Below are positions 1 to 8,514 of a stretch of DNA of 64,000 nt, piece by piece (the stretch's first letter is position 1; the number at the start of each line of letters is the position of its first letter). The DNA lies in NCBI GenBank assembly GCA_019550975.1, contig SDWH01000013.1, positions 1 to 64,000 of the forward strand, given 5' to 3'. The position numbers and the translations under genes are program-made. This stretch comes from Bacteroidales bacterium SW299 (GTDB lineage: Bacteria; Bacteroidota; Bacteroidia; Bacteroidales; Bacteroidaceae). Under the pieces are notes generated by a model that was not told where the DNA came from, did not search any database, and saw only the letters and a list, made by a program, of their open reading frames with translations.

Positions 1-25
1 CCCGGGTCATCCCCGAAAGCGAGTG

Positions 26-55
26 CAAAGGTACGCACTTTTTCCGAATATGCAA
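26..55 (-). promoter_or_regulatory. Bacteroidales promoter for a gene left of the window
   Basis: Read on the minus strand, TACCTTTG (33 to 26) matches the Bacteroides -7 box TAnnTTTG, and TTG (55 to 53) lies 19 bp upstream as a -33 box. The transcript would run leftwards out of the window, so the gene it serves cannot be seen. The remainder of bases 56-300 is AT-rich with long A runs and shows no gene. Confidence 0.5.
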
Positions 56-304
56 GAAATGGGGGAAACTTTTTTCAAACTTTTTTGGACACCGGAGAGC
101 AACCGGCTGTAACACAGAGAAATGCGGACGAAAAAAAATGAAAGACGGATCAAGGAGAAGGAAAGGCCTGTACATTATATATAATATATGCGCGCACGAA
201 AGACAAAGAAGAGAAAAATAAGGGGAAAGAAAAAAAAGTGGATGAAAATGTCGTAAATTTCCATTTTTTACCACAATGATAAATCCGAAGCGAACCTAAA
301 GGCC

Positions 305-312
305 TACTTTTG
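305..312 (+). promoter_or_regulatory. -7 box for the MATE gene
   Basis: TACTTTTG matches the TAnnTTTG -7 box and lies 31 bp before the MATE start codon. No convincing TTTG -33 box sits at the usual 19-21 bp distance, so this is a half-supported promoter. Confidence 0.45.
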
Positions 313-343
313 CAAACAACTCAATAATAAAAAATCAGATTCT

Positions 344-1699
344 ATGCATCTCACAAAAGAAGAACAATTATTAGCAACAGGAAAGATTCCTGCGCTATTC
401 CGAAAATTTGCGATTCCAGGGGTGATTGGGTTATTGTTTATTGGGCTTCAGCCAATGATTGACGGTGCCGTGCTAGGAAACTATGTCGGGACAGAAGTCC
501 TGGCAAGCATCAGCATCTTTGTCCCGATATATACATTCATGACTGCACTTGCCGTCGTTGTTGGTGTAGGCTGCCAGGCCATTGTCAGCATGTCATTGGG
601 GAGCAAAGACTACACAAGAGCACATAGTGCCTTCCGTACAGCTTTTTGGTCGCTGTCTGTCCTAGCTCTTGTCATGGGATGCGTTTTCGTGCTTGCAGCA
701 GAACCGCTGTGCCGTTTTTTGGGCGCAAACGAAGTATTGCTCCCCTACACTGTGTCATATGTGCGGGCATTCTCCTTGTTTTTCCCGTTCATGCTGCTCA
801 CATTCTTATGCGATTATATGCTGAAAGCCATGGGACGCCCCTATTTTGCCATGCTTGTACTCGGAGGCACCGTCTTACTCAATCTGCTTTTGAATATTCT
901 TTTTGTCGGCGCATTCGGATGGTCCACAGCAGGATCCGGATTGGCTACAGGCATCGCATTTACCAGCGGGTTTGCAGTCATGGCGCCAACCATACTTAAA
1001 AAGAACAGTCTGGTCAACCTCAGAAAAGGACATTTCTCCTTCAAGCTGTTAGGAGAAATGACGTACAACGGCTCATCAGAAGGGTTGTCCGAATTGTCCG
1101 CCGGCATAACGGTTTTGCTTTTCAACTGGGTGATGATGCAGACTTGGGGAGAAGTCGGAGTGGCTGCATTCACAGCCATCAACTATCTGTTGAACTTGGG
1201 TATCCAAATGTTTATCGGATTATCGGATGGCATTGTCCCAATTTTGTCCTTCAACTACGGAGCCGGGCATCTGAACCGGGTGAAGGCTACACTGTTCCTA
1301 GGCTTCAAGACCAACACAGCCATCGGCATCATCCTGTTCTGCATCATGTTTTTCGGAAATGAGTTTATCATTTCCCAATTCTTTGCAGACGGAGGAAGCG
1401 ATGTGCTGAAGATAACCTCCATCGGAGCAAGCATCTGCGCCTTTGCCTTTCTTCTGAACGGTTCCAATATCCTGTCGTCCAGTTTTTTCACTTCACTTGG
1501 CGATGCACGGACCTCCGTACTTGTATCTTTGCAAAGAGGCCTGCTGTTCGTTGTTTTAGGAATCATGATCTACCCCATTCTTTGGGGAGATAACGGCATA
1601 TGGCTTACGGTTCCGCTGGCAGAGTTCTTCACCTTCGTATCCAGCATGTATCTGCTGAAAAAAAGACTGAACAAATGGCTTGTCAATATTCACGTATAA
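344..1699 (+). CDS. MATE family efflux transporter
   Basis: A 451-residue polytopic membrane protein. It opens with the short amphipathic lead typical of MATE exporters (KIPALFRKFAIPG) and the first-helix pattern QPMIDGAVLGNYVG, followed by about 12 hydrophobic spans in two similar halves. The family exports cationic drugs and metabolites in exchange for Na+ or H+ at the inner membrane; the substrate cannot be read from sequence. The length matches the family. A Crp/Fnr-like gene starts 13 bp downstream on the same strand, so the two probably formed an exporter-regulator operon before the regulator was split by an insertion. Confidence 0.9.
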   Translation: MHLTKEEQLLATGKIPALFRKFAIPGVIGLLFIGLQPMIDGAVLGNYVGTEVLASISIFVPIYTFMTALAVVVGVGCQAIVSMSLGSKDYTRAHSAFRTAFWSLSVLALVMGCVFVLAAEPLCRFLGANEVLLPYTVSYVRAFSLFFPFMLLTFLCDYMLKAMGRPYFAMLVLGGTVLLNLLLNILFVGAFGWSTAGSGLATGIAFTSGFAVMAPTILKKNSLVNLRKGHFSFKLLGEMTYNGSSEGLSELSAGITVLLFNWVMMQTWGEVGVAAFTAINYLLNLGIQMFIGLSDGIVPILSFNYGAGHLNRVKATLFLGFKTNTAIGIILFCIMFFGNEFIISQFFADGGSDVLKITSIGASICAFAFLLNGSNILSSSFFTSLGDARTSVLVSLQRGLLFVVLGIMIYPILWGDNGIWLTVPLAEFFTFVSSMYLLKKRLNKWLVNIHV

Positions 1700-1712
1700 A
1701 ACATTTACTGAC

Positions 1713-1824
1713 ATGAAAGAATGGATTAAGGTACTTTCCGACAGAGAGGGTCTGAGCGAAGATGAAATTCATTTGCTGACAGACAACCAGGAAAGAAAGA
1801 GTTTCGCAAAAAATGAAATCGTCG
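1713..1824 (+). pseudogene. Crp/Fnr-like regulator, 5' fragment (split gene)
   Basis: From ATG 1713 the reading frame encodes MKEWIKVLSDREGLSEDE and continues to FAKNEIV, the N-terminal part of a Bacteroidales cyclic-nucleotide-binding-fold (Crp/Fnr) regulator. After about 37 codons the resemblance stops and the frame runs into unrelated sequence, with a stop at 1886. The missing remainder lies at 9869-10336. Joining GTC (1821-1823) to the codons from 9872 gives ...KNEIV-VHKEEIDSNVY..., an uninterrupted product of about 190 residues, the usual length. The fragment cannot function alone because it lacks most of the sensor fold and the HTH. Confidence 0.85.
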
Positions 1825-1829
1825 CCCAC
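1821..1829 (+). repeat. Left junction direct repeat of the inserted island
   Basis: GTCGCCCAC here pairs with GTCGTCCAC at 9869-9877, with 8 of 9 bases the same and GTCG exact. These are the two points where the Crp/Fnr-like gene is broken, so the repeat is either a 4-bp target duplication or a short attachment core. No terminal inverted repeats were seen just inside the junctions. Confidence 0.55.
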
Positions 1830-2259
1830 GAAAGATGGAATATCGTTCAGCGGTTCACGGATAGACCGCAGCATGGGCTTTTTTAAGCTGGACAAGCAGT
1901 TCGGAGGCCGTATCGCCGAGGGCTTGGAATGGAGAAACAATCTGTACCATACCCGACCAACGGCTGAAAGCGGAACAAGCCAAACGGAAACCATATATGA
2001 ACCGGACAATTCATTTGAACAGACGGATAAAGCCTATTCTACCGATGGCCATGCAGAAGCATCCGGCAGCGGAACTTTCGCCGATGCCGATACGAATACA
2101 GGCATAGTCCAAGTGGGCATCAACGCACTTATCGAGTTGTGCGTCCAACCTCACCAAGCCAAGGTTTCATCCGGCGGTGGCGGTGGAGGAAACGAAAACG
2201 GCTGGGGCGAGAACGACAAGGAAAAGAAGAAACATAAACCAATAAAGATGAGAAGATGA
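1825..2259 (+). pseudogene. C-terminal remnant of a mobilisation (relaxase-like) protein
   Basis: This frame is open from the junction at 1825; an ATG at 1813 lies in host DNA and is probably not a real start. It ends in a glycine run (SSGGGGGGNE) followed by a lysine-rich tail (KEKKKHKP). Such Gly-rich then basic C-termini are familiar from mobilisation nucleases of Bacteroides elements. The stretch KLDKQFGGRIAEGLEWRNN fits a helical region. No catalytic relaxase motif (HUH histidines, N-terminal tyrosine) is present because the 5' part is gone. It overlaps the next gene by 4 bp (ATGA), as in an operon. The relaxase identity is inference from composition and context. Confidence 0.45.
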
Positions 2260-3039
2260 AAGATAACTTGCAGAACATAGCCGACCTTATCGGGGCATTG
2301 GCGGAGGACATCGAGGAAATCAAGAAGATACTGGCCACAAAGGACGCTTCGGACAAGGACGAGGCAGTGAAAAGGCTTGCGGTGAAGCTGGAGCCGGTCA
2401 TACGTTTCTTTGGCGGCAGCACGCCGGAGAATATCAACGGCATTTTCAGAAGCAAGGAAGCCATCGAGGACAGCAAAAGGTCATTGGGCGATGAAATGAT
2501 TGTGAGCTTGCAGGAATACACCGATGCCAACGACAAGAATATGCGCGAGCGTGGCATCCCCACTACCAAGGATTTGCTCTATAAGATACTGGAAGTGCTT
2601 ACTGACCATGTGGAGAAAGACAAGCAGGTTTCACAAAAGGCACAGCAAAAGCAAGGCTTCACACGGAAACTTTGTCAAGCTATCCACTTTTACAAAGTAA
2701 CAAGCAGAATCAAGCGGCTATGGGACAAAATACCCGACGGCTGGTACAAGAACCCTTACGCATGGGCTGGTATCATTTTCATGCTCGTGTTCTTTTGCCC
2801 TGTTTGCCGCCAGTTGGATGCGATGGCATGAGTACCGGGAGGAAAACAGGCAGTTGAGAACGGTTGCTGACAAGTACCAAGTGACCACGGTCATGCTCAA
2901 CGAACTGTACCCTGAACTGGCCGTGACCGTCGGGGCATACGAGAAGCTGGTGGAAACGGTTGGAGTGGATTCCACTTTGACGATATTCAGGAAGCAACTC
3001 AGAGTTGTTCAAGAGGCATCGGACAACAAAAACAAATAA
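2256..3039 (+). pseudogene. Mobilisation-region membrane protein, frameshifted
   Basis: The first part (2256-2831) encodes a soluble helical region followed by the start of a hydrophobic span (AWAGIIFMLVFF). The frame then breaks at a run of four T (2793-2796). Removing one T restores ...FFALFAASWMRWHEYREE... and continues to the stop at 3037-3039, giving about 260 residues with one transmembrane helix and a C-terminal region that may form a coiled coil. Its 4-bp overlap with the upstream remnant suggests an element-borne partner of the mobilisation protein. The family is not recognised. The shift could be a true mutation, a sequencing error in the T run or, less likely, programmed slippage. 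Confidence 0.55.
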
Positions 3040-3097
3040 ATTCGGAAAGAGCAAAGAGGCGGGCAAGTAAAGTTTTTGGATGAAAAGGAAAAATATA

Positions 3098-3129
3098 TTT
3101 GGTTGTATGCAAATCTTTGCTTACCTTTG
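3098..3129 (+). promoter_or_regulatory. Promoter of the AbiF-associated RNA
   Basis: TTTG (3098-3101), 20 bp, then TACCTTTG (3122-3129): a full match to the Bacteroides TTTG-N19/21-TAnnTTTG promoter. Transcription should start near 3134, exactly at the 5' edge of the hairpin described next, which suggests the structured RNA is itself the primary transcript start. Confidence 0.75.
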
Positions 3130-3133
3130 CAGC

Positions 3134-3180
3134 ACGAGAACCCCCAAGCCTCTTAACAATGCTCAAATCGGGGGTCGTTT
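3134..3180 (+). ncRNA. AbiF-associated structured RNA (candidate antitoxin RNA)
   Basis: Just upstream of the HEPN gene, CCCCC (3141-3145) pairs with GGGGG (3170-3174), A3140 with T3175, and ACG (3134-3136) with CGT (3176-3178) across a 3-nt bulge. Within the loop AGC (3147-3149) can pair with GCT (3161-3163). A T-rich stretch follows (3178-3187), then the ATG at 3196. From memory, an 'abiF' RNA motif was reported by comparative genomics upstream of Abi_2-family genes, and such RNAs have been proposed as antitoxins of the HEPN protein. The structure and position fit, but no covariance search was run. It could alternatively be a leader attenuator. Confidence 0.65.
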
Positions 3181-3195
3181 TATTTTTATACCCCA

Positions 3196-4092
3196 ATGAC
3201 AATAAATTTCCCGAAACAATACAACAGCCCGAAGGATTTGGCCGAGTTGCTATCCCAAAGAGGACTTGTTTTCGATGACAAGGAGCGTGTCTGCCGATAT
3301 ATCCGCAACATAGGCTATTACAGGCTAAGCGCATACTTCTATCCTTTCCTTGAAATTCCTAAAGACAGGCAGATTTTCAAGCAGGGAAGCAGCTTTGAAG
3401 CGGCAATCAAACTTTATCGGTTCGACAAGAAACTCCGTCTTTTCATGTTCAATGAGATTGAGAAGATTGAGGTTTCCCTACGCAGCACCTTGGCCAATGT
3501 CGTGGCGAAAGAGACCGGAAACATCTTTTGGATGACTGATGCTACCTTGTTCTCCAATCCCAACAAGTTCAGCCGCACGATGGAACTGATAGACAAGGAG
3601 GTCAATAATTCAAAGGAGGATTTCATCCTGCACTTCAAGAGCAAGTACAGCAATGCCTATCCTCCGGCATGGATGCTCGTGGAGATATTGCCGATGGGTG
3701 TCGTGACCCGCATCTATGAGAATATCAAGTCCAATCCGTTGAAGAAAAAGATTGCAGCCTGTTACGATTTACCCGCTCCCGTTTTTACTTCATGGCTGAC
3801 AGTCATAACGCTTACCCGAAATTCCTGCTGCCACCACGCAAGGGTATGGAACAGGCAATACGCCATCAACCCGATGGTAGCACGGAAAATGAAACGGCCT
3901 TGGATAAGCGATGCTGTACCCCCACATAGGACATTTTATGAAATCTGCATCATCAAGTGGTTTATCGACATCATATCGCCCCACAACGATATGAAGCAGC
4001 ATTTCCTATCCTTGCTGGAACAATATCCAAGCGTAGATTACAAGGCGATAGGCATCCCACAAGACTGGCAGGATGAACCGCTATGGCGTTAA
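3196..4092 (+). CDS. abiF: Abi_2 (AbiD/AbiF) family HEPN abortive-infection protein
   Basis: A 298-residue soluble protein, the usual length for Abi_2. The N-terminus has the family pattern of a short helix pair and YIRNIGYYRLSAYFYPF (about residues 35-51), followed by LYRFDKKLRLFMFNEIEKIE (about 74-93). The diagnostic HEPN ribonuclease motif R-x4-H is at Arg208-His213 (RNSCCHHARVWNR). HEPN proteins of this group are RNA-cleaving effectors of abortive infection, and the AbiF branch has been linked to the ancestry of Cas13. The start at 3196 follows the structured RNA by about 15 nt with no Shine-Dalgarno site. It lies within the inserted island, consistent with a cargo defence or maintenance function. 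Activity is inferred. Confidence 0.88.
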   Translation: MTINFPKQYNSPKDLAELLSQRGLVFDDKERVCRYIRNIGYYRLSAYFYPFLEIPKDRQIFKQGSSFEAAIKLYRFDKKLRLFMFNEIEKIEVSLRSTLANVVAKETGNIFWMTDATLFSNPNKFSRTMELIDKEVNNSKEDFILHFKSKYSNAYPPAWMLVEILPMGVVTRIYENIKSNPLKKKIAACYDLPAPVFTSWLTVITLTRNSCCHHARVWNRQYAINPMVARKMKRPWISDAVPPHRTFYEICIIKWFIDIISPHNDMKQHFLSLLEQYPSVDYKAIGIPQDWQDEPLWR

Positions 4093-4189
4093 AATGTTTT
4101 TTGTTTGATAATTTCTTCAAATAAATATCTGAAATCCTTATTCCATTGTAAAGTATAACATGGAGACAACATCCAATTTTCATCCGCAT

Positions 4190-5083
4190 TTACCCTTGTA
4201 ACCGATACTCTCCCGGCGTTTTCCCGACTTTTTTCTTGAACAGCCGACTAAAATAGGGCAGATATTGAAACCCTAATTCTTCCGCCACTTGCCCGATGCT
4301 CTTTGAGGTGTCAAGCAGGCGGTCTTTGGCAATGGAAATAACCGTGTCTTGGATGTATTCCTGCGCGGACTTTCCGCACTCTTTCTTTATCAGGTCGCCG
4401 AAGTAGTTGGGCGAAAGGCAAAGCTCGGAAGCAAAATACTTGACCGTAGGCAAGCCGGACTGCATCGGCTGGCGGGAGTTGAAATAATCGTGCAACAGTT
4501 TCTCGAAACGGGTCAGCAGGTCGGTATTGACTTTTTTACGGGTAATGAACTGGCGTTCGTAGAAGCGTGTGCAATAGTCCAGCAGCAACTCAATATAGAC
4601 ACAGACCAATGTCTGGCTGTGGTTGTCTATCGGATGATTGAGTTCTTCCGTTATCTTGTCGAAACAGTCGAGGATGATGTGTCTTTCCCGTTCGGAGAGG
4701 TGTAACGCCTCGTTTACATCGTAGGCGAAAAAGGTGTATTTCTTCATCTTTGTTGCCAACGGCGTGCCGACAATCAAGTCGGGGTGAAACAGCAGCCCCC
4801 AACCTTGCGGTTGGAAGATTTCTTCCGTTGCTTCCGCACCGATAACCTGTCCCGGAGAAATACAGACAATGCTTCCTTCCTGATAGTCGTAATACTGCCG
4901 TCCGTAGGTCAAAGTTCCGTTCTTCGCCTCCTTCAGGAACACGGCATAAAAGTCTATGTTGAATAGGAAACTGTGTATGGGCGACAGTTTGGAAAAGTCG
5001 ATAATGCTCACCAATGGATGCAGCGTTTCCACGCCCATATACTTGTTGTATGCGTCTATATTTACTCTTTCTACTTTCTTCAT
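4190..5083 (-). CDS. AraC family transcriptional regulator
   Basis: About 297 residues starting MKKVERVNID at 5083; an upstream in-frame extension to 5242 would overlap the shared promoter region and looks non-coding. An N-terminal cupin-like sensing domain (with CISPGQVIGAEA) is followed by two C-terminal helix-turn-helix motifs: the first around VKYFASELCLSPNYFGDLIKK, the second IGQVAEELGFQYLPYFSRLFKK, with the family end KTPGEYR. It is divergent from the redox cassette beginning at 5254, so it is the likely local activator; the effector is unknown. Confidence 0.88.
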   Translation of the reverse strand: MKKVERVNIDAYNKYMGVETLHPLVSIIDFSKLSPIHSFLFNIDFYAVFLKEAKNGTLTYGRQYYDYQEGSIVCISPGQVIGAEATEEIFQPQGWGLLFHPDLIVGTPLATKMKKYTFFAYDVNEALHLSERERHIILDCFDKITEELNHPIDNHSQTLVCVYIELLLDYCTRFYERQFITRKKVNTDLLTRFEKLLHDYFNSRQPMQSGLPTVKYFASELCLSPNYFGDLIKKECGKSAQEYIQDTVISIAKDRLLDTSKSIGQVAEELGFQYLPYFSRLFKKKVGKTPGEYRLQG

Positions 5084-5253
5084 AAGTATTCTTTTCTTGT
5101 TTGCTACTGCAAATATAAGGTATTGTTTTCTAATAGTTTCACCCTTTATCCAGATTTCAGTTATCCGTATCAAACGTTCAGTAATCAGTATAACGGCTTT
5201 CGGTGGGGAACGCTGTAATTTTGCATCGTCAGATAAAAACAAAGGATTAGATT

Positions 5254-5910
5254 ATGGAACTGAAACATCTTACGGAACGTCAGGCGCACATCGCCTTGAT
5301 TTCCATTCATACGGCTATCACCACCACCGACGTGGAGGGATTGAAGAAAGTCTTGGCGGATGCGTTGGACTTCGGCATGACCATTAACGAGATTAACGAA
5401 GAGATTGTGCACCTGTATTGCTACGTGGGTTTTGCTCCGGCGTGCCGGGCGACCACTGTGTTTATGAACTTGGTGAATGAACGGCGCAGCAAAGGCATAC
5501 ACGACGAGCAGGGACGAGAAGCATCGCCCCTTGACGAGAGCGAAAGCAAGTATGCACGGGGTGAACGGCTGCAAATGCTTTGCGCAGGCATGACGGCAGA
5601 ACAGTTGCGCAGCGGCTTCTTCGGTTTCAATCCGCTGCTGGACTTTTGCCTGAAGGAGCATCTTTTTGCCGACCTCTTCGCCCGCGACCTGCTTTCGTAT
5701 GTCGAGCGGGAGATTACCACCGTGTCTGCCCTTGCCGCTATCAAGGAGCCAATGGTGGAATCGCACTACGGCGGTGCGCTGAATGTTGGCGTGACGGAGA
5801 AACAGCTGCACGAGATACTGATGCTCATTGAGCAGGAAGTATCATTTGAGGCTGCGGAAGTTGGCTCGCAACGGTTGGAGCATACATTGCAAGCACGAAA
5901 AGGAAAATAA
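5254..5910 (+). CDS. Carboxymuconolactone decarboxylase (AhpD-fold) family protein
   Basis: A 218-residue protein with two CMD-like helical repeats: one around ALDFGMTINEINEEIVHLYCYVGF, one near the C-terminus around LNVGVTEKQLHEILMLIEQEV. The AhpD peroxidase CxxC pair is not seen (nearest cysteines are in YCYVGFAPAC), so peroxidase activity is doubtful. Such proteins often sit beside quinone- or aldehyde-reducing enzymes. First gene of a five-gene cassette divergent from an AraC regulator; the next gene follows after 9 bp. Confidence 0.75.
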   Translation: MELKHLTERQAHIALISIHTAITTTDVEGLKKVLADALDFGMTINEINEEIVHLYCYVGFAPACRATTVFMNLVNERRSKGIHDEQGREASPLDESESKYARGERLQMLCAGMTAEQLRSGFFGFNPLLDFCLKEHLFADLFARDLLSYVEREITTVSALAAIKEPMVESHYGGALNVGVTEKQLHEILMLIEQEVSFEAAEVGSQRLEHTLQARKGK

Positions 5911-5919
5911 GAATAACCT

Positions 5920-6828
5920 ATGGGAAGTGCGTCAGAGAAATGGAAAGGTCATGTGGCTGTCCTGTGTGCCAACTTGATATTCGGACTGAACATTCCGATA
6001 AGTAAGGCTCTGCTTAGTCAATGGATGACGCCGTTCGGATATATGGCATCACGTACACTCGTGGCAACTATTATCTTCTGGATTATACAAAGTTTCTTGC
6101 CCAAAGAGAAAGTATCCCCGAAAGATTTGGCGATTATCGCTATGGGCGGTATCATGGGATTTGTCGTGTCGCAATCCCTGACAGCAGTCAGCCTGCAATA
6201 CACCTCACCTGTTTATTTCTCGCTGATTGTAGCATTAAGTCCGCTGGTTGTGATGCTACTTGCCGCCATATTCCTGAAAGAACCGATTACTGGAAAGAAA
6301 ATGGCAGGCGTTGTATTGGGTATTGCCGGAGCATTGCTGATGATTGCGCAGATAGACAATTCCGCATCGGGTAAAAACAATCTGTGGGGAATATTCCTTG
6401 CGGTTATCAGCGTAACAGCATTTTCCGTTTATCTGATAATCATCCGCTCGGTAGCGCAGAAATACACCACGGTGACGCAAATGAAATGGATGTTCCTCTT
6501 TGCGGCAATCATCCTTGTTCCATTGGGCTGCACCGAATATTCCGAACAAGCACTCTTTTCTACTTCATGGGGCTGGACTGGCGTATGGGAGTTGGCGTTT
6601 GTTGCAATATTGGCTACATCCATCGCCTATTTCCTCACCCCTTTCGGCATGAAATATCTGAGGGCGACCACCGTCAGCGTCTATATGAATTTACAGCCGA
6701 TTGTATCATCCGTAGCTGCAATCTGCGTCGGGCAGGACATTTTTTCATGGGACAAGCCTCTGGCGGCGGTGCTGGTTATCGCCGGGACATACGTGGTATC
6801 TACCAGCAGGGCAAAAGAAACAGCATGA
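5920..6828 (+). CDS. EamA/DMT-superfamily exporter
   Basis: A 302-residue protein with about ten hydrophobic spans in two EamA repeats. Family cues include NLIFGLNIPISKALL near the N-terminus, and SPLVVMLLAAIFLKEPITGKK followed by VVLGIAGALLM at the end of the first half. Members export metabolites across the inner membrane. In this cassette it could remove a toxic carbonyl compound or its reduced product, which is inference from neighbours. Co-directional with the preceding gene (9-bp gap) and the following SDR gene (28-bp gap). Confidence 0.88.
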   Translation: MGSASEKWKGHVAVLCANLIFGLNIPISKALLSQWMTPFGYMASRTLVATIIFWIIQSFLPKEKVSPKDLAIIAMGGIMGFVVSQSLTAVSLQYTSPVYFSLIVALSPLVVMLLAAIFLKEPITGKKMAGVVLGIAGALLMIAQIDNSASGKNNLWGIFLAVISVTAFSVYLIIIRSVAQKYTTVTQMKWMFLFAAIILVPLGCTEYSEQALFSTSWGWTGVWELAFVAILATSIAYFLTPFGMKYLRATTVSVYMNLQPIVSSVAAICVGQDIFSWDKPLAAVLVIAGTYVVSTSRAKETA

Positions 6829-6856
6829 ATATTAACATTCTAAAAGCAATAGAATT

Positions 6857-7633
6857 ATGAAACAGAAAGAATTACTGGCAGGCAAAGTCGCCCTCGTGAC
6901 AGGCGGCAGCAGCGGCATCGGCTTCGGTACTGCAAAGAGGCTGATGGAAGAAGGCGCATTCGTCTATATCACCGGACGGCGCAAGGAGGTATTGGAACAG
7001 GCAGCCGCCAAGTTGGGCAGCGGCGTAAAGGCGGTGCAGGCGGACATTTCCAACAAGGACGATATGCTCCGGCTGGCAAACATCATCAAGGAGGAAAAAG
7101 GCGGGCTCGACATCATCTTTGCCAATGCAGGCGGAGGCAAGGCTATCCCGTTCGAGGAGGCAATGGAAGCGGACTACCGCCGCACGTTCGATGTGAACGT
7201 ATGGGGCACGTACCTCACCGTGCAGACCCTGCTGCCCATCCTGCGCGACGGGGCTTCCATCATCCTGAACGCCTCCATTACAGCTTACATGGGATTGCCG
7301 GGCTTCGGACTGTACGCTGCCACGAAAGCCGCCGTCCGCTCCTTTGCCCGCAGTTGGACGACCGACTTGAAAAGCCGTGACATCCGTGTCAATGCCGTCA
7401 GTCCGGGTGTGATACCTACCGAGGGGTACGAAGTGGTGCAGGGCATGAGCGCTGCCGATGTGCAGGCATACGCCGACCGTGTTTCTTCGGAAATCCCACT
7501 TGGGCGTGTCGGCACAAGCGAGGAATTGGGCGATGCCGTGGTATTCCTTGCGTCGGATTTGAGCAAATACATCACGGGCATCGAGTTGACGGTTGATGGC
7601 GGCATGACGCAGGTTTATGCAGGAAAGAATTAA
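6857..7633 (+). CDS. Short-chain dehydrogenase/reductase (SDR)
   Basis: 258 residues, classical SDR length. The NAD(P)-binding glycine motif TGGSSGIGFG is near the N-terminus, with FANAGGGK marking strand 4 and YAATK giving the Tyr-x3-Lys active site after the Ser-bearing strand (ILNAS). The C-terminal LTVDGGMTQVYA is the usual SDR ending. TGRRKE after the second strand suggests NADP(H) preference. It probably reduces or oxidises a carbonyl/alcohol substrate; the substrate is unknown. Third gene of the cassette. Confidence 0.92.
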   Translation: MKQKELLAGKVALVTGGSSGIGFGTAKRLMEEGAFVYITGRRKEVLEQAAAKLGSGVKAVQADISNKDDMLRLANIIKEEKGGLDIIFANAGGGKAIPFEEAMEADYRRTFDVNVWGTYLTVQTLLPILRDGASIILNASITAYMGLPGFGLYAATKAAVRSFARSWTTDLKSRDIRVNAVSPGVIPTEGYEVVQGMSAADVQAYADRVSSEIPLGRVGTSEELGDAVVFLASDLSKYITGIELTVDGGMTQVYAGKN

Positions 7634-7650
7634 CATCAATAGAAAATACA

Positions 7651-8496
7651 ATGGAGAAAATAAAGTTAAACAACGGCGTGGAAATGCCTATTTTGGGGCT
7701 GGGCGTTTACCAGATGTCCAAAAAAGAGTGTGAGAACAGTGTGTGCGAGGCTATCCGTCTGGGCTATCGCTCTATCGACACCGCATCGGCTTATTGCAAT
7801 GAGGAAGCCGTAGGCAGCGGCATCAAGAAAAGCGGCATCGACCGCAAGGAACTGTTCATCACCACCAAGCTGTGGATTAAGGATGCAGGGTACGAGAGTG
7901 CACGGGCGGCTGTGGAGAAGTCGCTACGCAAGTTGCAGACCGACTACCTCGACCTGTACCTCATCCATCAGCCTTACGGCGATGTGTTCGGCGCATGGCG
8001 GGCAATGGAGGAAATGTACAAGGAGGGGAAAATCCGGGCTATCGGGCTGAGCAACTTCTTCCCCGACCGCTTCATGGACTTGACTTTGCACAACACGGTC
8101 ATCCCGGCGGTATGCCAGATGGAGGTGCATCCCTACTGCCAGCAAATCGCGACGCAGCAGTTCCTCGGCGGATATGACACATGTCTGGAGGCATGGAGTC
8201 CGTTCGCGCAGAATCCCGCCATCTTCCAAGACGAAACGCTGAAAGCCATTGCCGCCAAGACAGGCAAGAGCGTGGCACAGGTCATCTTGCGCTGGCTCAT
8301 CCAACGCGGTATCATCGTCCTTACCAAATCGACGCACACCGAACGGCTGCGCGAGAACATGGATGTGTTCGACTTCGAGCTGGATGCCGACGACATGGCA
8401 ACTATCGCCAAACTTGACACCGGACGCAGCACCATCTTCGACCATCGCGACCCGGCTTGCGTCAAAATGATTTGTGAGGCACAATTCGATTATTAA
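7651..8496 (+). CDS. Aldo/keto reductase
   Basis: 281 residues with the AKR TIM-barrel tetrad visible: Asp in SIDTASAY, Tyr of the same segment (ASAY), Lys in TTKLWI and His in LIHQPYG. The motif GLSNFFPDR and the C-terminal LTKSTHTERLRENMDVFDF (NADPH-binding region) match the 2,5-diketogluconate reductase-like branch. It would reduce aldehydes or ketones with NADPH in the cytoplasm. It follows the SDR after 17 bp and precedes a second, distantly related AKR by 18 bp. Confidence 0.92.
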   Translation: MEKIKLNNGVEMPILGLGVYQMSKKECENSVCEAIRLGYRSIDTASAYCNEEAVGSGIKKSGIDRKELFITTKLWIKDAGYESARAAVEKSLRKLQTDYLDLYLIHQPYGDVFGAWRAMEEMYKEGKIRAIGLSNFFPDRFMDLTLHNTVIPAVCQMEVHPYCQQIATQQFLGGYDTCLEAWSPFAQNPAIFQDETLKAIAAKTGKSVAQVILRWLIQRGIIVLTKSTHTERLRENMDVFDFELDADDMATIAKLDTGRSTIFDHRDPACVKMICEAQFDY

Positions 8497-8514
8497 TCAT
8501 TCAAATTTATCATT

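Noticed and set aside
1-343. Insertion sequence end or rRNA promoter region
   Set aside because: No inverted repeat, transposase remnant or rRNA similarity was seen; a leftward promoter and the MATE promoter explain it.
2756-2860. Programmed ribosomal frameshift
   Set aside because: A four-T run is a weak slip site and no stimulatory structure or conserved heptamer was seen; mutation or sequencing error is simpler.
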